From Streptomyces sp. AJS327 (GTDB lineage Bacteria; Actinomycetota; Actinomycetes; Streptomycetales; Streptomycetaceae), in NCBI RefSeq assembly GCF_013450295.1, contig NZ_SKBR01000003.1, positions 682,001 to 746,000 of the forward strand: a stretch of DNA of 64,000 bases, given 5' to 3'. A program made the position numbers and the translations under genes. Shown one piece after another: positions 17,797 through 27,196 of this stretch; position 1 is the stretch's first letter; the number at the start of each line of letters is the position of its first letter. The notes under the pieces were generated by a model. It was not told where the DNA came from and did not search any database. It worked only from the letters and a program-made list of their open reading frames with translations.

Positions 17797-19098
17797 ATGG
17801 ACGTGAACGCGGCGGTCGCCGCAGCGGCAGCGATCGCCGGGGTGTGTACCGGCGTGATCGCCATGCTGGCGTTCCGCTGGAGCGAGCGGGATCGGATCAG
17901 GCCGACCCGTTCCTCGCTGCACACCGGATCCGCGCTGCCACCCGGAGTGGACACCGTGCTGTCGGTGCTGCGCTCCTCCGCCGTCGTGCTGGACGAGAGC
18001 GACGCGGTGGTCAAGGCCAGCTCGGCGGCGTACGCGCTGGGCCTGGTCCGCGGGGGCACGCTCTCCGTCGAGCCGATGCTCCAGATGGCCCGGGACACCC
18101 GCAGGGACGGCGAGATACGGCAGGTGGAGCTGGACCTGCCGCGCCGGGGCACCGGACGCGGTGACGGGCTGGCCGTCTCGGCGCGCGTGGCGCCGCTCGG
18201 CTCCCGGCTGGTGCTGCTCCTGGTCGAGGACATGACCGAGGCCCGCCGGATCGAGGCGGTCCGCCGCGACTTCGTCGCGAACGTCAGCCACGAGCTGAAG
18301 ACCCCGGTGGGCGCGCTCTCCCTGCTCTCCGAGGCCGTGATGGACGCCTCGGACGACCCGGAGGCCGTCGAGCGCTTCGCGGGCCGCATGCAGTCCGAGT
18401 CGACGCGGCTGACCAGCCTCGTCCAGGAGCTGATCGACCTCTCCCGGGTGCAGAACGACGACCCGCTGGAGGACGCTGAGTCCGTCGCGGTCGACGACCT
18501 GGTGGACGAGGCGATCGACCGCTGCCGGCAGACCGCCGACAACAAGCACATCACGCTCGTCGCGGGTGGCACCGGCGGGCTGTACGTGTGGGGAAACCGC
18601 GGTCAGCTCGCCGCCGCCCTCGGCAATCTCGTGGAGAACGCCGTCAACTACTCACCGGCCCGTACCCGGGTCGGTATCGCCGGGCGCCGCACCGCGGCTC
18701 CCGGCGGGGACCTGATCGAGATCGCCGTGACCGACCAGGGCATCGGCATCTCGGAGAGGGACCGGGACCGGATATTCGAGCGGTTCTACCGCGTGGATCC
18801 GGCCCGGTCGCGCGCCACCGGCGGTACCGGCCTCGGCCTCGCCATCGTCAAGCACGTGGCCGCCTCGCACGGCGGGGAGGTCACGGTGTGGAGTGCCGAA
18901 GGCCAGGGCTCCACCTTCACCCTGCGACTGCCCGAGGCGGGCCGCGCGCGGGAGAAGGCCGAGGCGGCCCGGGAGCACCGGGACCGCCCAGGCGCGCTAC
19001 AGGAACCCGCCGCCTTCGAGGACGAGGAGCGGCGGCGCCAGCTGCAAAGCGCAGACGAAGCAGACGGACAACTCTCTGCCCCGGAGGTCCTCCCGTGA
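17797..19098 (+). CDS. phoR: Phosphate-sensing histidine kinase PhoR
   Basis: A 433-residue kinase. A single short N-terminal membrane segment (about 4-24) is followed by a degenerate PAS-like region (about 55-150), HisKA with His165 in ANVSHELKTPVGAL, and HATPase with NLVENAVNYSPA, DQGIGISERDRDRIFERFYRVD and GTGLGLAIVKHV. It phosphorylates PhoP in phosphate starvation. ATG 17797 lies 6 nt after TAATCT (17785-17790): a leaderless start. The stop overlaps the phoP start (GTGA). Confidence 0.92.
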   Translation: MDVNAAVAAAAAIAGVCTGVIAMLAFRWSERDRIRPTRSSLHTGSALPPGVDTVLSVLRSSAVVLDESDAVVKASSAAYALGLVRGGTLSVEPMLQMARDTRRDGEIRQVELDLPRRGTGRGDGLAVSARVAPLGSRLVLLLVEDMTEARRIEAVRRDFVANVSHELKTPVGALSLLSEAVMDASDDPEAVERFAGRMQSESTRLTSLVQELIDLSRVQNDDPLEDAESVAVDDLVDEAIDRCRQTADNKHITLVAGGTGGLYVWGNRGQLAAALGNLVENAVNYSPARTRVGIAGRRTAAPGGDLIEIAVTDQGIGISERDRDRIFERFYRVDPARSRATGGTGLGLAIVKHVAASHGGEVTVWSAEGQGSTFTLRLPEAGRAREKAEAAREHRDRPGALQEPAAFEDEERRRQLQSADEADGQLSAPEVLP

Positions 19099-19775
19099 CC
19101 CGAGTGCTCGTCGTCGAGGACGAGGAATCGTTCAGCGACGCGCTGTCGTACATGCTCCGCAAGGAAGGCTTCGAGGTCGCCATCGCGGCCACGGGGCCGG
19201 AGGGGCTGGATGAGTTCGAGCGGAACGGCGCCGACCTGGTGCTGCTCGACCTGATGCTGCCCGGCCTGCCGGGCACGGAGGTCTGCCGCCAGTTGCGAGG
19301 GCGCTCCAACGTCCCCGTGATCATGGTGACCGCGAAGGACAGCGAGATCGACAAGGTGGTCGGCCTGGAGATAGGAGCCGACGACTACGTCACTAAACCC
19401 TTCTCCTCCCGCGAGCTGGTCGCCCGGGTGCGGGCGGTGCTCCGGCGCCGCGGCGAGCCCGAGGAGGTCAGCCAGGCGGCGCTGGAGGCGGGCCCGGTGC
19501 GGATGGACGTCGACCGGCACGTGGTGACCGTCGCCGGAGCCAAGATCGACCTGCCGCTCAAGGAGTTCGACCTGCTGGAGATGCTGCTGCGGAACGCCGG
19601 GCGCGTGCTGACCCGGATGCAGCTGATCGACCGGGTCTGGGGCGCGGACTACGTCGGCGACACGAAGACGCTGGACGTTCACGTCAAACGGCTACGCGCG
19701 AAGATCGAACCGGATCCGGGCGCCCCCCGCTACCTGGTCACCGTCCGTGGCCTGGGCTACAAGTTCGAGCCCTGA
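19095..19775 (+). CDS. phoP: Phosphate response regulator PhoP
   Basis: A 226-residue OmpR-family regulator. The receiver domain has acidic residues E8/D9, phospho-acceptor D52 (LVLLDLMLPGLPG), VTAKDSEIDKV and YVTKPFSSREL; the winged helix covers about 130-224 (LPLKEFDLLEMLL, KTLDVHVKRLRAK, VRGLGYKFEP). It activates the phosphate regulon and affects secondary metabolism in Streptomyces. The GTG at 19095 overlaps the phoR stop by 4 nt, with ggaggt about 8 nt upstream. Confidence 0.94.
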   Translation: MTRVLVVEDEESFSDALSYMLRKEGFEVAIAATGPEGLDEFERNGADLVLLDLMLPGLPGTEVCRQLRGRSNVPVIMVTAKDSEIDKVVGLEIGADDYVTKPFSSRELVARVRAVLRRRGEPEEVSQAALEAGPVRMDVDRHVVTVAGAKIDLPLKEFDLLEMLLRNAGRVLTRMQLIDRVWGADYVGDTKTLDVHVKRLRAKIEPDPGAPRYLVTVRGLGYKFEP

Positions 19776-19803
19776 TCCACCCGCCCGGCCCGGGCACACG
19801 TAG

Positions 19804-19839
19804 CGCCCGCCGTTCGCCCCGAGAGGCGCGCGGCGGGCG
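19804..19839 (+). terminator. Hairpin terminator after phoP
   Basis: Nine-base perfect arms CGCCCGCCG/CGGCGGGCG (19804-19812, 19831-19839) around an 18-nt loop start 28 nt after the phoP stop. Confidence 0.5.
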
Positions 19840-19934
19840 ACGTCGTGTCTGGATGGCTCGGAGGGAGCGCGGTGACCCGGGGGCGGCGATGCGGCCGCCC
19901 CGGGGCGGCCGGTGGCCCGGGGGCGTGCGTGGGC

Positions 19935-20684
19935 TCAGCGGCCGGAGCCCGCCTCGCCCTCGCCCTGCTCCCCGCTCTCGCCGGGGGTCTGGCCGGCGGC
20001 GTCCTCGCCGCCCTCGCCACGGTCCGCGTTCTGGCCGTCCCCGGCCTTCTCACCGTCCCTGTCCTTCTCGGCCTGCTCGCCCCTGCCGTTGCCGTCCTGG
20101 GCTTCCCCCTCGCCCCGCTCACCCTGCTCGCCCTTGCCGCCCTTCTCGTCGGCCGCGTCCGGGGCCGGGGTGGACGGTGCCTCGGTCGGCCCGAACTTCT
20201 CGTAGTGCTCGGTGGCCGGGACGACCGTCGCGCGCACCGGCACCTCGCCGGTCTCGCTGAAGACGAAGGAGAGCCCGCGCGCCGAGCCGTTCTTGATCTT
20301 GATGTCGTCGGCGTCCGCGAAGAGCGCGGCGGCGTTGTCCTTGCCGCCGAGCATCAGCGAACCGCCCGCCGGAATGGTCAGCTCGCGCTCGTCCTTCGCC
20401 GGGCTGAGCTTGGCGCGGGAGCCCGGGGCGGCGACGAGCGCCTGGAGCTTCTCGTCCTTGGTGCCCTCGTTGAAGATCCGCGCGGAGACCGTGGCGGGCC
20501 CGCCGTCGGGGGTGGTGACGACGTTGATGTTCTGGATCTTGATGTCGCCCACGGTCATCGAGGCGTTGTCCGGCCTGATCTGGTGCGTCTGCGGGTTGTT
20601 CCCCGCACCACAGGCGGTCAGCGTGAGGGCGGAGATCGCGAGGGTGGTGGCGGCGAGGGTGCCGCGTCGAAGGCTGCTGCTCAC
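19935..20684 (-). CDS. Secreted lipoprotein with acidic repetitive tail
   Basis: A 249-residue lipoprotein. The signal peptide ends in lipobox LTAC (lipidated Cys about residue 25). A beta-rich domain follows (about 35-165: MTVGDIKIQNINVV, VSARIFNEGTKDEKLQAL, LMLGGKDNA), similar in layout to the DUF461/PCu(A)C-like lipoproteins next to phoP in Streptomyces. The last 80 residues are a highly charged Gly/Glu/Lys tail (KGGKGEQGERGEGEAQDGNG) that probably spans the cell wall. GTG 20684 with aggag 11 nt upstream is the start. The function is unknown; a metal-chaperone role is a guess from the fold. Confidence 0.75.
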   Translation of the reverse strand: MSSSLRRGTLAATTLAISALTLTACGAGNNPQTHQIRPDNASMTVGDIKIQNINVVTTPDGGPATVSARIFNEGTKDEKLQALVAAPGSRAKLSPAKDERELTIPAGGSLMLGGKDNAAALFADADDIKIKNGSARGLSFVFSETGEVPVRATVVPATEHYEKFGPTEAPSTPAPDAADEKGGKGEQGERGEGEAQDGNGRGEQAEKDRDGEKAGDGQNADRGEGGEDAAGQTPGESGEQGEGEAGSGR

Positions 20685-20835
20685 GGCGGCGGCATCTCCT
20701 TGGCGAGCTCTGGCGGCCGAACTGGGTGCCGGTCGCGGACGGATGGGCCATCCCGGTCGCCGTGACCGGCGTCCGGGCCTGCGGTTCAGGCGTGATCAGA
20801 TTACCGACCCCCGTCACGGGCCCCGCACCCGACCC

Positions 20836-20871
20836 TCCGGGTCGCGCGGGCCCCACGGCACGCGACCCGGA
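20836..20871. repeat. Perfect 11-bp inverted repeat
   Basis: tccgggtcgcg (20836-20846) and its exact complement (20861-20871) enclose 14 nt. It sits about 150 bp upstream of the lipoprotein start and belongs to no gene end, so it is more likely a leader hairpin or operator than a terminator. Confidence 0.5.
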
Positions 20872-21176
20872 GGCGGTGCCGGGCCAGCACCTGGGACGGG
20901 CGCCCGGGCATACGGCGCGCTCGGCACGACATACCGGCAACCCATACGGGCCTCGGCACATCCGTCCGGCCGAATCCGGGTAATGAAAGTGGAGCCGTGA
21001 GAATTGATCAGTGTCTTGGGGCGGGGAGTGCTCAGGGAGCCTTAGATCAATTCCTGTGAATGGCCGAACTTCGGCCGAACTGACGGCCGCACGGAACCCG
21101 ACAATTCGGACGGTTGGCTACCGCTTAGCGGGTCGGCCGGGCCGTGACGCCCGTGTTTCGGCCCCCGCGCAGAACC

Positions 21177-21270
21177 GCTCCGACCTGCGAATACCTCGGT
21201 GCCCCCCGGGGGTCATGCACGGCACGGGGGGCGTTGTCAAGCCCCGAGATGCGCTCTGACCTGCGAAAAC
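21177..21270. repeat. Duplicated 18-nt motif upstream of carD
   Basis: gctccgacctgcgaatac (21177-21194) recurs as gctctgacctgcgaaaac (21253-21270), 16 of 18 identical and 76 bp apart on the same strand. The second copy ends 4 bp before the carD -35. Confidence 0.55.
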
Positions 21271-21274
21271 GCCA

Positions 21275-21303
21275 TTCAGAAGCGCTCGTTCCCGTGTTAC
21301 TCT
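21275..21303 (+). promoter_or_regulatory. carD promoter
   Basis: TTCAGA (21275-21280), 17-bp spacer, TACTCT (21298-21303). This gives an untranslated leader of about 20 nt carrying the ribosome site ggaagggg (21314-21321). Confidence 0.55.
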
Positions 21304-21331
21304 GGATAGCCACGGAAGGGGTACCTGACAC

Positions 21332-21814
21332 ATGACGTTCAAGGTTGGCGACACCGTGGTCTATCCCCATCACGGGGCCGCGCTGATCGAGGCAATCGAA
21401 ACTCGCCAGATCAAAGGCGTGGAGAAGACCTACTTGGTTCTGAAGGTAGCGCAGGGCGATCTCACGGTTCGGGTGCCGGCGGACAATGCCGAGTTCGTGG
21501 GTGTGCGCGATGTGGTCGGTTCGGAGGGGCTGGACAAGGTCTTCGAGGTGCTTCGCGCACCGTACGCGGAAGAGCCCACCAACTGGTCCCGGCGCTACAA
21601 GGCGAATCTGGAGAAGCTTGCCTCCGGAGACGTGATCAAGGTGGCCGAGGTCGTCCGCGACCTGTGGCGCCGTGAGCACGAGCGCGGTCTCTCCGCCGGT
21701 GAGAAGCGCATGCTCGCCAAGGCGCGGCAGATCCTGGTGAGCGAACTCGCCCTCGCGGAGAACACCAACGAGGACAAGGCGGAAGCCCTGCTGGACGAGG
21801 TGCTCGCCTCCTGA
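21332..21814 (+). CDS. carD: CarD-family RNA polymerase-binding regulator
   Basis: A 160-residue protein. The N-terminal RNA-polymerase-interaction (Tudor-like) domain (about 1-60: [44 protein letters not shown]) is followed by a helical DNA-binding domain (about 65-160) with the conserved Trp region [13 protein letters not shown] and [13 protein letters not shown]. CarD stabilises open promoter complexes, notably at rRNA promoters, and is essential in mycobacteria. In Streptomyces it stands just upstream of ispD, as here, with a gap of over 700 bp. Confidence 0.93.
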   Translation: MTFKVGDTVVYPHHGAALIEAIETRQIKGVEKTYLVLKVAQGDLTVRVPADNAEFVGVRDVVGSEGLDKVFEVLRAPYAEEPTNWSRRYKANLEKLASGDVIKVAEVVRDLWRREHERGLSAGEKRMLAKARQILVSELALAENTNEDKAEALLDEVLAS

Positions 21815-22528
21815 GGCCCTGAGCCCGTCGGCGCTTCCCGCGCCCGGCCGGTGTCCGGTCACCCGCCCTCGTGGGCTGAGCGTCCGGTCGCGTGCCGCCG
21901 TCCCGGGTGGGCGCCCGTCCGTCCGTTCCGCTGCCTCGCGATACCGGCCCCGACCTCGTACGACAGCGCCATGGCACTCCCGCACGGGAGACCTCGGCCG
22001 CGGTCGCGCGAGTCCGGGAGCGGTGCCGGACGGTATGGCGGATTCCCGGACGGTTCGACGGCTGGCTGAATCCGGCCGGTGGGCCGAGGAGTCGTGCTCG
22101 CGGGAGTTGTGGTTCGCGCTCGCGGCCGGGCGGTCCGCCCGAACGACCGGGCCGCTCCGAACCCGGGTGGGTCGGTGCCCGCCGCCCGCACGTCGGCCGG
22201 AGGCCACGGCGGACGGCTGTCCGTGTGGTCGCGCGCGCCCTCGCCATGGAGACGTGGGCGCGCCACGGAAGCGACGTGCCACGGACTGCTGGGGGTACCG
22301 CTGGATGACGCCGGAACGCGTGCACTGCCGGAGCCGGCGGATGGCCGGGTTCCGGCAAGGGGCAGCGCCGTTCCTGTGAATCTGTTAGGCAGGCCCTCGG
22401 GCCGGTTGTGCCGGGCCCGGGCAGCTGACTCGACCGGTCGACACGGAAGGGTCCGGTCGGGGCGTCGCGCCCGGCACGCTGTGGCCATACCCATTTCGGT
22501 CGAGGACACAAACCTGAACGCGCAATCG
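21815..22528. other. carD-ispD intergenic region
   Basis: 714 bases without a supported gene. In-frame extensions of ispD and several antisense frames run through it, but they lack start signals and family similarity. The ispD promoter probably lies near the less GC-rich stretch 22480-22528. Confidence 0.5.
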
Positions 22529-23323
22529 ATGTCAAACCAACCAGCTGAAACTACCGGCGCCGCCGCCCCGGGAACCGCTTCCGCCGCCGGGGCGGAATCC
22601 GCCGCGTTCCGCGTCGCCGCCGTCATCCCGGCCGCCGGACGGGGCGTCCGGCTCGGCGCCGGGGCACCGAAGGCGCTCCGGGCGCTGAGCGGCACCCCGA
22701 TGCTCGTGCACGCGGCCCGGGCGATGAAGCGCGCCCGCGACGTCTCCCTGGTGATCGTGGTCGCCCCGCCGGACGGCGCCACCGGGGTCCGCAACCTCCT
22801 GGACGAGCACGCGCTCTCCGACGTCGAGGTGGTGACCGGGGGCGACACGCGGCAGGACTCCGTACGGCTCGGGCTGGCCGCGCTGCCGGAGGACGTCACC
22901 GCCGTGCTGGTGCACGACGCGGCCCGCCCGCTGGTCCCGGCCGACACCGTGGACGCGGTGGTGGCCGCGGTGCGCGAGGGGGCGCCCGCCGTGGTGCCAG
23001 CGCTCCCGGTCGCCGACACCGTCAAGGAGGTGGAGCCGCGGCCGGAGGGCGAGCCGGAGCCGGTCACCGGCACCCCGGACCGGTCGCGGCTGCGGGCCGT
23101 GCAGACCCCGCAGGGGTTCCGGCGTGAGGTGCTGCTGGCGGCGCACGACCGTGTCCCCCGCGAGGGAGAGGGCGCGACCGATGACGCGGGCATGGTGGAG
23201 CGCACCGGGGTCGAGGTGGTCCTGGTCCCCGGACACGAGGAGGCGTTCAAGGTGACCCGGCCCCTGGACCTGGTGCTGGCCGAGGCGGTCCTCGCGCGGA
23301 GGAGGGCGACCGTTGCCTTCTGA
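22529..23323 (+). CDS. ispD: 2-C-methyl-D-erythritol 4-phosphate cytidylyltransferase
   Basis: A 264-residue nucleotidyltransferase of the non-mevalonate isoprenoid pathway: MEP + CTP to CDP-ME. The CTP loop [43 protein letters not shown] and the C-terminal QTPQGFRRE and [16 protein letters not shown] motifs are present. The start is uncertain: ATG 22529 gives a family-like N-terminus, while an in-frame GTG at 22481 would add 16 residues. It overlaps ispF by 11 nt in an operon; the insert [16 protein letters not shown] is longer than in most homologues. Confidence 0.9.
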   Translation: MSNQPAETTGAAAPGTASAAGAESAAFRVAAVIPAAGRGVRLGAGAPKALRALSGTPMLVHAARAMKRARDVSLVIVVAPPDGATGVRNLLDEHALSDVEVVTGGDTRQDSVRLGLAALPEDVTAVLVHDAARPLVPADTVDAVVAAVREGAPAVVPALPVADTVKEVEPRPEGEPEPVTGTPDRSRLRAVQTPQGFRREVLLAAHDRVPREGEGATDDAGMVERTGVEVVLVPGHEEAFKVTRPLDLVLAEAVLARRRATVAF

Positions 23324-23897
23324 ACCGACGCGACCTGAGCCGACGCCCTCCGATCCGGGGGCCGGCGCGGACGGCCCGGGCCCGCCCGGCTCCGTCCTGC
23401 CGCGCGTCGGCGTCGGCACCGACGTGCACGCCTTCGCGGAGGGCCGCGAACTGTGGTGCGCCGGGCTGCTGTGGGAGGGCGAGCCGTACGGACTGGCCGG
23501 GCACTCCGACGGGGACGTGGCCGCGCACGCCGCGTGTGACGCGCTGTTCTCCGCGGCGGGCATCGGCGATCTCGGGGAGCACTTCGGCACCTCGCGGCCC
23601 GAGTGGTCCGGCGCCTCCGGCGTCACCCTGCTCGCCGAGGCGGCCCGGTTGGTCCATGCCGCCGGGTTCGAGATCGGCAATGTCTCCGTCCAGGTGATCG
23701 GGGTGCGGCCGAAGGTGGGGAGGCGGCGTGCCGAGGCCCAGCGGGTGCTGTCTCAGGCAGCGGGCGCTCCCGTCTCGGTCTCCGGTACGACGACGGATGG
23801 ACTGGGCCTGACCGGCCGTGGCGAGGGGCTCGCCGCCGTCGCCTCGGCGCTCGTTGTCGCGCGCGGAACCCCGGGAGGGGCGGGACACGGGGGATAG
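23313..23897 (+). CDS. ispF: 2-C-methyl-D-erythritol 2,4-cyclodiphosphate synthase
   Basis: A 194-residue enzyme that cyclises CDP-ME-2-phosphate to MEcPP. The metal ligands lie in GTDVHAF (Asp and His of DxH) and in [32 protein letters not shown] closes the trimer active site. A TTG at 23313 is the likely start: a strong ggaggaggg site lies just upstream inside ispD, and no ATG or GTG is in frame before the family core. It therefore carries a Pro-rich N-terminal extension of about 28 residues. Confidence 0.9.
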   Translation: MPSEPTRPEPTPSDPGAGADGPGPPGSVLPRVGVGTDVHAFAEGRELWCAGLLWEGEPYGLAGHSDGDVAAHAACDALFSAAGIGDLGEHFGTSRPEWSGASGVTLLAEAARLVHAAGFEIGNVSVQVIGVRPKVGRRRAEAQRVLSQAAGAPVSVSGTTTDGLGLTGRGEGLAAVASALVVARGTPGGAGHGG

Positions 23898-23969
23898 GGT
23901 TGCCGGGGGCGGCGGCCGGTCGCCAGCCGCCCCACACGCCGTCGTCTCCGTGTGGAAGGGAACCCAACC

Positions 23970-24383
23970 GTGGCAGCCCAGCTCTCCGACGCGCTCAAGA
24001 AGGTCCTCGACGGCAAGGTCTTCGTGACCGTCGCCACCATCCAGCCGGACGGCAGTCCGCAGCTCTCTCCCGTCTGGGTCAAGCGGGCCGAGGACAACCC
24101 GGACGACCTCCTCATCTCCACGACGGTCGACCGCCGGAAGACCGCGAACCTCCGCCGCGACCCGCGGATCACCGTCCAGGTCCAGCCCGCTGAGGAGCCG
24201 TACACCTACGCGGAGATCCGCGGCACCGCCTCCCTCACGACGGAGGGCGGGCAGGAGCTGATCGACGAACTCGCGCGGAAGTACGTCGGCAAGACCTACG
24301 CCGAGTTCAACTCCCAGGCGGCGCAGGACGCCGAGCGTGTGGTGGTCCGGGTGACCCCGCGCAAGGTCGTCGGACGGCTCTGA
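23970..24383 (+). CDS. PPOX-class F420/FMN-dependent oxidoreductase
   Basis: A 137-residue split-barrel protein of the pyridoxamine-phosphate-oxidase-like/F420-binding group (TIGR03618 type as I recall): VFVTVATIQPDGSPQLSPVWV, LLISTTVDRRKTANLRRDPRITVQV, YAEIRGTASL, VVVRVTPRKVVGRL. Relatives bind F420 or FMN and reduce a range of substrates; the substrate here is unknown. GTG 23970 is preferred over 23952 because ggaaggga lies about 8 nt upstream. It stands between ispF and cysS on the same strand. Confidence 0.8.
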   Translation: MAAQLSDALKKVLDGKVFVTVATIQPDGSPQLSPVWVKRAEDNPDDLLISTTVDRRKTANLRRDPRITVQVQPAEEPYTYAEIRGTASLTTEGGQELIDELARKYVGKTYAEFNSQAAQDAERVVVRVTPRKVVGRL

Positions 24384-24493
24384 CGGGAGCCTGCCGCCGC
24401 CGGGTGTCCCGGGCGCGTTCCGGGGCTGTCGCGGAAGTGTTCCGGTCCCGCCCTCCGGGGCGGATCCGGCGGCGGAGCGCCCGTGGGGCCGAC

Positions 24494-24506
24494 TAGTCTG
24501 GGCCGC
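24494..24506 (+). promoter_or_regulatory. cysS -10 element, leaderless
   Basis: TAGTCT (24494-24499) is 7 nt before the GTG of cysS, and there is no ribosome site between them, so transcription most likely begins at the start codon. Confidence 0.6.
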
Positions 24507-25943
24507 GTGACTCTACGGCTGTACGACACCAGCGCCCGGCGGATCCGCGATTTCAGTCCCCTCGTGCCGGGCTGCGTCTCGATCTACCTCTGCGGCGCGA
24601 CCGTGCAGGCGCCGCCCCACATCGGGCACATCAGGTCGGGGCTGAACTTCGACATCATGCGCCGCTGGTTCACCCGGCGCGGATACGACGTGCGGTTCGT
24701 CCGCAACGTCACGGACATCGACGACAAGATCATCGCCAAGGCGGGAGACCAGGGCCGCCCCTGGTGGGAGATCGCCTACGCCAACGAGCGCGCCTTCAAC
24801 GCCGCCTACGACGCGCTCGGTTGCCTGCCGCCCAGCGGCGAGCCGCGCGCGACCGGGCACGTCCCCGAGATGATCGCGATGATGCACGACCTGATCGAGC
24901 GCGGTCACGCCTACGCCGCGGACGGCAACGTCTACTTCGACGTCCGCTCCTTCCCGGACTATCTCGCGCTCTCCAACCAGGAGTTGGACAACCTCCTCCA
25001 GCCCGAGAGCGAGGGCGAGACCGGCAAGCGCGACCCGCGCGACTTCGCCATGTGGAAGGCCGCGAAGCCGGGCGAGCCCAGCTGGGACACCCCGTGGGGC
25101 GCCGGCCGTCCCGGCTGGCACCTGGAGTGCTCGGCGATGGTGCACAAGTACCTGGGCGAGGCGTTCGACATCCACGGCGGCGGCGTCGACCTCGTTTTCC
25201 CGCACCACGAGAACGAGATCGCCCAGTCCCGCGCCTACGGCGACGCGTTCGCCGGCTACTGGGTGCACAACGCCTGGGTGACCATGAGCGGCGAGAAGAT
25301 GAGCAAGTCGCTCAGGAACTCGGTGCTGGTCAGCGAGATGGTCAAGCAGTGGCGCCCGATCGTCCTGCGCTACTACCTCGGCACCCCGCACTACCGCTCC
25401 ACCATCGAGTACAGCGAGGAGTCCCTGCGCGAGGCGGAGGCGGCCTTCGGCCGGATCGAGGGCTTCCTGCATCGCGCGGCCGAACGGCTCGGCGTCGCGC
25501 CGGGCGCCCCCCGGCCGTCGGCCGAACCGCCCGCCGCCTTCGCGGAGGCGATGGACGACGACTTCGCCGTGCCGCAGGCCCTCGCCGTGGTGCACACCAC
25601 CGTCCGGCGCGGCAACGCGGCGCTGAGCGCGGAGGACGGGTGCGAGGAGCAGATCGCCACCGCCTACGCCGAGGTCCGGGAGATGCTCGACGTCCTCGGG
25701 CTCGACCCGCTGGGCCCCCTCTGGTCGGCGTCCGGCGCCGGGGACGGCGCCGACGTGGCGGAGCTGCGGGGCGCGGTCGACTCCCTGGTGAGCCTGGTGC
25801 TCGACCAGCGGCAGGCCGCCCGGGCGCGCAAGGACTACGCCACAGCCGACGCGATCAGGGACGAGCTGAAGCAGGCCGGACTGGTCATCGAGGACACCCC
25901 CGCCGGGCCGCGCTGGGAGCTGGGCTCCGCCTCCCCGCACTGA
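24507..25943 (+). CDS. cysS: Cysteinyl-tRNA synthetase
   Basis: A 478-residue class I synthetase. The HIGH motif ([16 protein letters not shown], residues about 36-51) and the KMSKS motif ([11 protein letters not shown]) are present, as are zinc ligands in [16 protein letters not shown] and [11 protein letters not shown]; the C-terminal anticodon-binding domain has [16 protein letters not shown]. It charges tRNA-Cys; MshC, the mycothiol ligase paralogue, is excluded by length and by the C-terminal domain. The motif is [10 protein letters not shown] where most CysRS have TVYDxxHIG. rlmB follows 105 bp downstream. Confidence 0.93.
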   Translation: MTLRLYDTSARRIRDFSPLVPGCVSIYLCGATVQAPPHIGHIRSGLNFDIMRRWFTRRGYDVRFVRNVTDIDDKIIAKAGDQGRPWWEIAYANERAFNAAYDALGCLPPSGEPRATGHVPEMIAMMHDLIERGHAYAADGNVYFDVRSFPDYLALSNQELDNLLQPESEGETGKRDPRDFAMWKAAKPGEPSWDTPWGAGRPGWHLECSAMVHKYLGEAFDIHGGGVDLVFPHHENEIAQSRAYGDAFAGYWVHNAWVTMSGEKMSKSLRNSVLVSEMVKQWRPIVLRYYLGTPHYRSTIEYSEESLREAEAAFGRIEGFLHRAAERLGVAPGAPRPSAEPPAAFAEAMDDDFAVPQALAVVHTTVRRGNAALSAEDGCEEQIATAYAEVREMLDVLGLDPLGPLWSASGAGDGADVAELRGAVDSLVSLVLDQRQAARARKDYATADAIRDELKQAGLVIEDTPAGPRWELGSASPH

Positions 25944-26048
25944 GCGGGCGGGCCGCCGTTCGGGGGAGACGGTCGGGGATAATCGGCGGTGTCACCCCCG
26001 ACACGTGGCGGTGACGCCAGCCACGCAGCGAGAGAGACGGGTTCCCCG

Positions 26049-26966
26049 ATGGCGAACAAGAAGTCCCCGGCCAAGGGAACCGGCGGCAAGGGCCGCCGGG
26101 CCCTCCAGGGCAAGGGCCCCACCCCGCCCGCCGAGATGCGCAAGGGACACCCCAAGCAGCGCGCCGCGCAGGCGAAGGCCCGCCGCGCCCAGGGCCGCCA
26201 GCAACGCAAGGCGCCCGGCCGGAGCACCGCTGAGCTGGTCGTCGGGCGGAACTCGGTGGTGGAGGCGCTGCGCGAGGACGTCCCGGCGAACGCGCTCTAC
26301 GTCCAGCAGTTCATCGACACCGACGACCGGGTGCGCGAGGCGGTGCACGCCGCCTCCGAGCGCGGCGGCGTCCGGCTGGTGGAGGCTCCCAAGCCCGAGC
26401 TGGACCGGATGACGAACGGGATGAACCACCAGGGCCTGGTGCTCCAGATCCCGCCGTACGACTACGCCCACCCGGAGGACCTTTCCGCCGCCGCCTTCGA
26501 CCGGGGCGAGGAGCCCCTGATCGTCGCGCTCGACGGGGTCACCGACCCGCGCAACCTCGGCGCCGTGGTGCGCTCGGTCGCCGCGTTCGGCGGACACGGC
26601 GTGGTGGTGCCCGAACGCCGGGCCGCCGGGATGACGGCGGGGGCGTGGAAGACCTCGGCGGGCGCCGCGGCGCGCGTCCCGGTGGCCCGCGCCACCAACC
26701 TCACCCGCGCGCTGGAGGCGTACCAGAAGGCCGGGCTGACGGTCGTGGGCCTGGCCGCCGACGGCGAGCTGGAGCTGGGCGAACTGCGGGCGCTCGACGG
26801 CCCCGTGGTGATCGTCGCGGGCAGTGAGGGCAAGGGCCTCTCCCGGCTCGTCGGCGAGACGTGCGACGCCCGGGTGCGCATCCCGATGCCCGGTGGCGCC
26901 GAGTCGCTGAACGCCGGGGTGGCGGCGGGCATCGTCCTCTACGAGACCGCCCGCCGCCGCGCCTGA
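26049..26966 (+). CDS. rlmB: 23S rRNA (guanosine-2'-O-)-methyltransferase RlmB
   Basis: A 305-residue SPOUT/TrmH-type methyltransferase. A basic N-terminal tail (about 1-55, rich in Lys/Arg/Gly) is followed by an L30e-like substrate domain ([28 protein letters not shown]). The knotted catalytic domain has [49 protein letters not shown] and [23 protein letters not shown]. It methylates the peptidyl-transferase loop of 23S rRNA. The pairing cysS-rlmB is conserved in actinobacteria. Confidence 0.92.
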   Translation: MANKKSPAKGTGGKGRRALQGKGPTPPAEMRKGHPKQRAAQAKARRAQGRQQRKAPGRSTAELVVGRNSVVEALREDVPANALYVQQFIDTDDRVREAVHAASERGGVRLVEAPKPELDRMTNGMNHQGLVLQIPPYDYAHPEDLSAAAFDRGEEPLIVALDGVTDPRNLGAVVRSVAAFGGHGVVVPERRAAGMTAGAWKTSAGAAARVPVARATNLTRALEAYQKAGLTVVGLAADGELELGELRALDGPVVIVAGSEGKGLSRLVGETCDARVRIPMPGGAESLNAGVAAGIVLYETARRRA

Positions 26967-27196
26967 CCCCCTCGGGGAGCCGGAGAGCCGCCGTCCGGCG
27001 CCCCGCGTACGGGGTGGTGCGGTGGCGCGCGGGCTCGGTCGCGACCGGCCTCGCGCGCTCCGCCGCACAGGCGGCTCCCCGCCCCGGCCGCGGAGCGCGC
27101 GCGGTCCCGTCCGCCGACCAGCCACCGACGACCTTGACGGGTCTCGGACAGATCCGGCAGTCAAGGCAGTGTCTTAACCGTTCGTCACTCGGTTAG

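Larger units (their letters stand above)
20685..21331. other. Lipoprotein-carD divergent intergenic region
   Basis: 647 bases with no supported gene. They contain a perfect 11-bp inverted repeat (20836-20846 / 20861-20871), a duplicated 18-nt motif (21177 and 21253) and the carD promoter. The final 400 bases are less GC-rich than the surrounding DNA. Confidence 0.55.
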
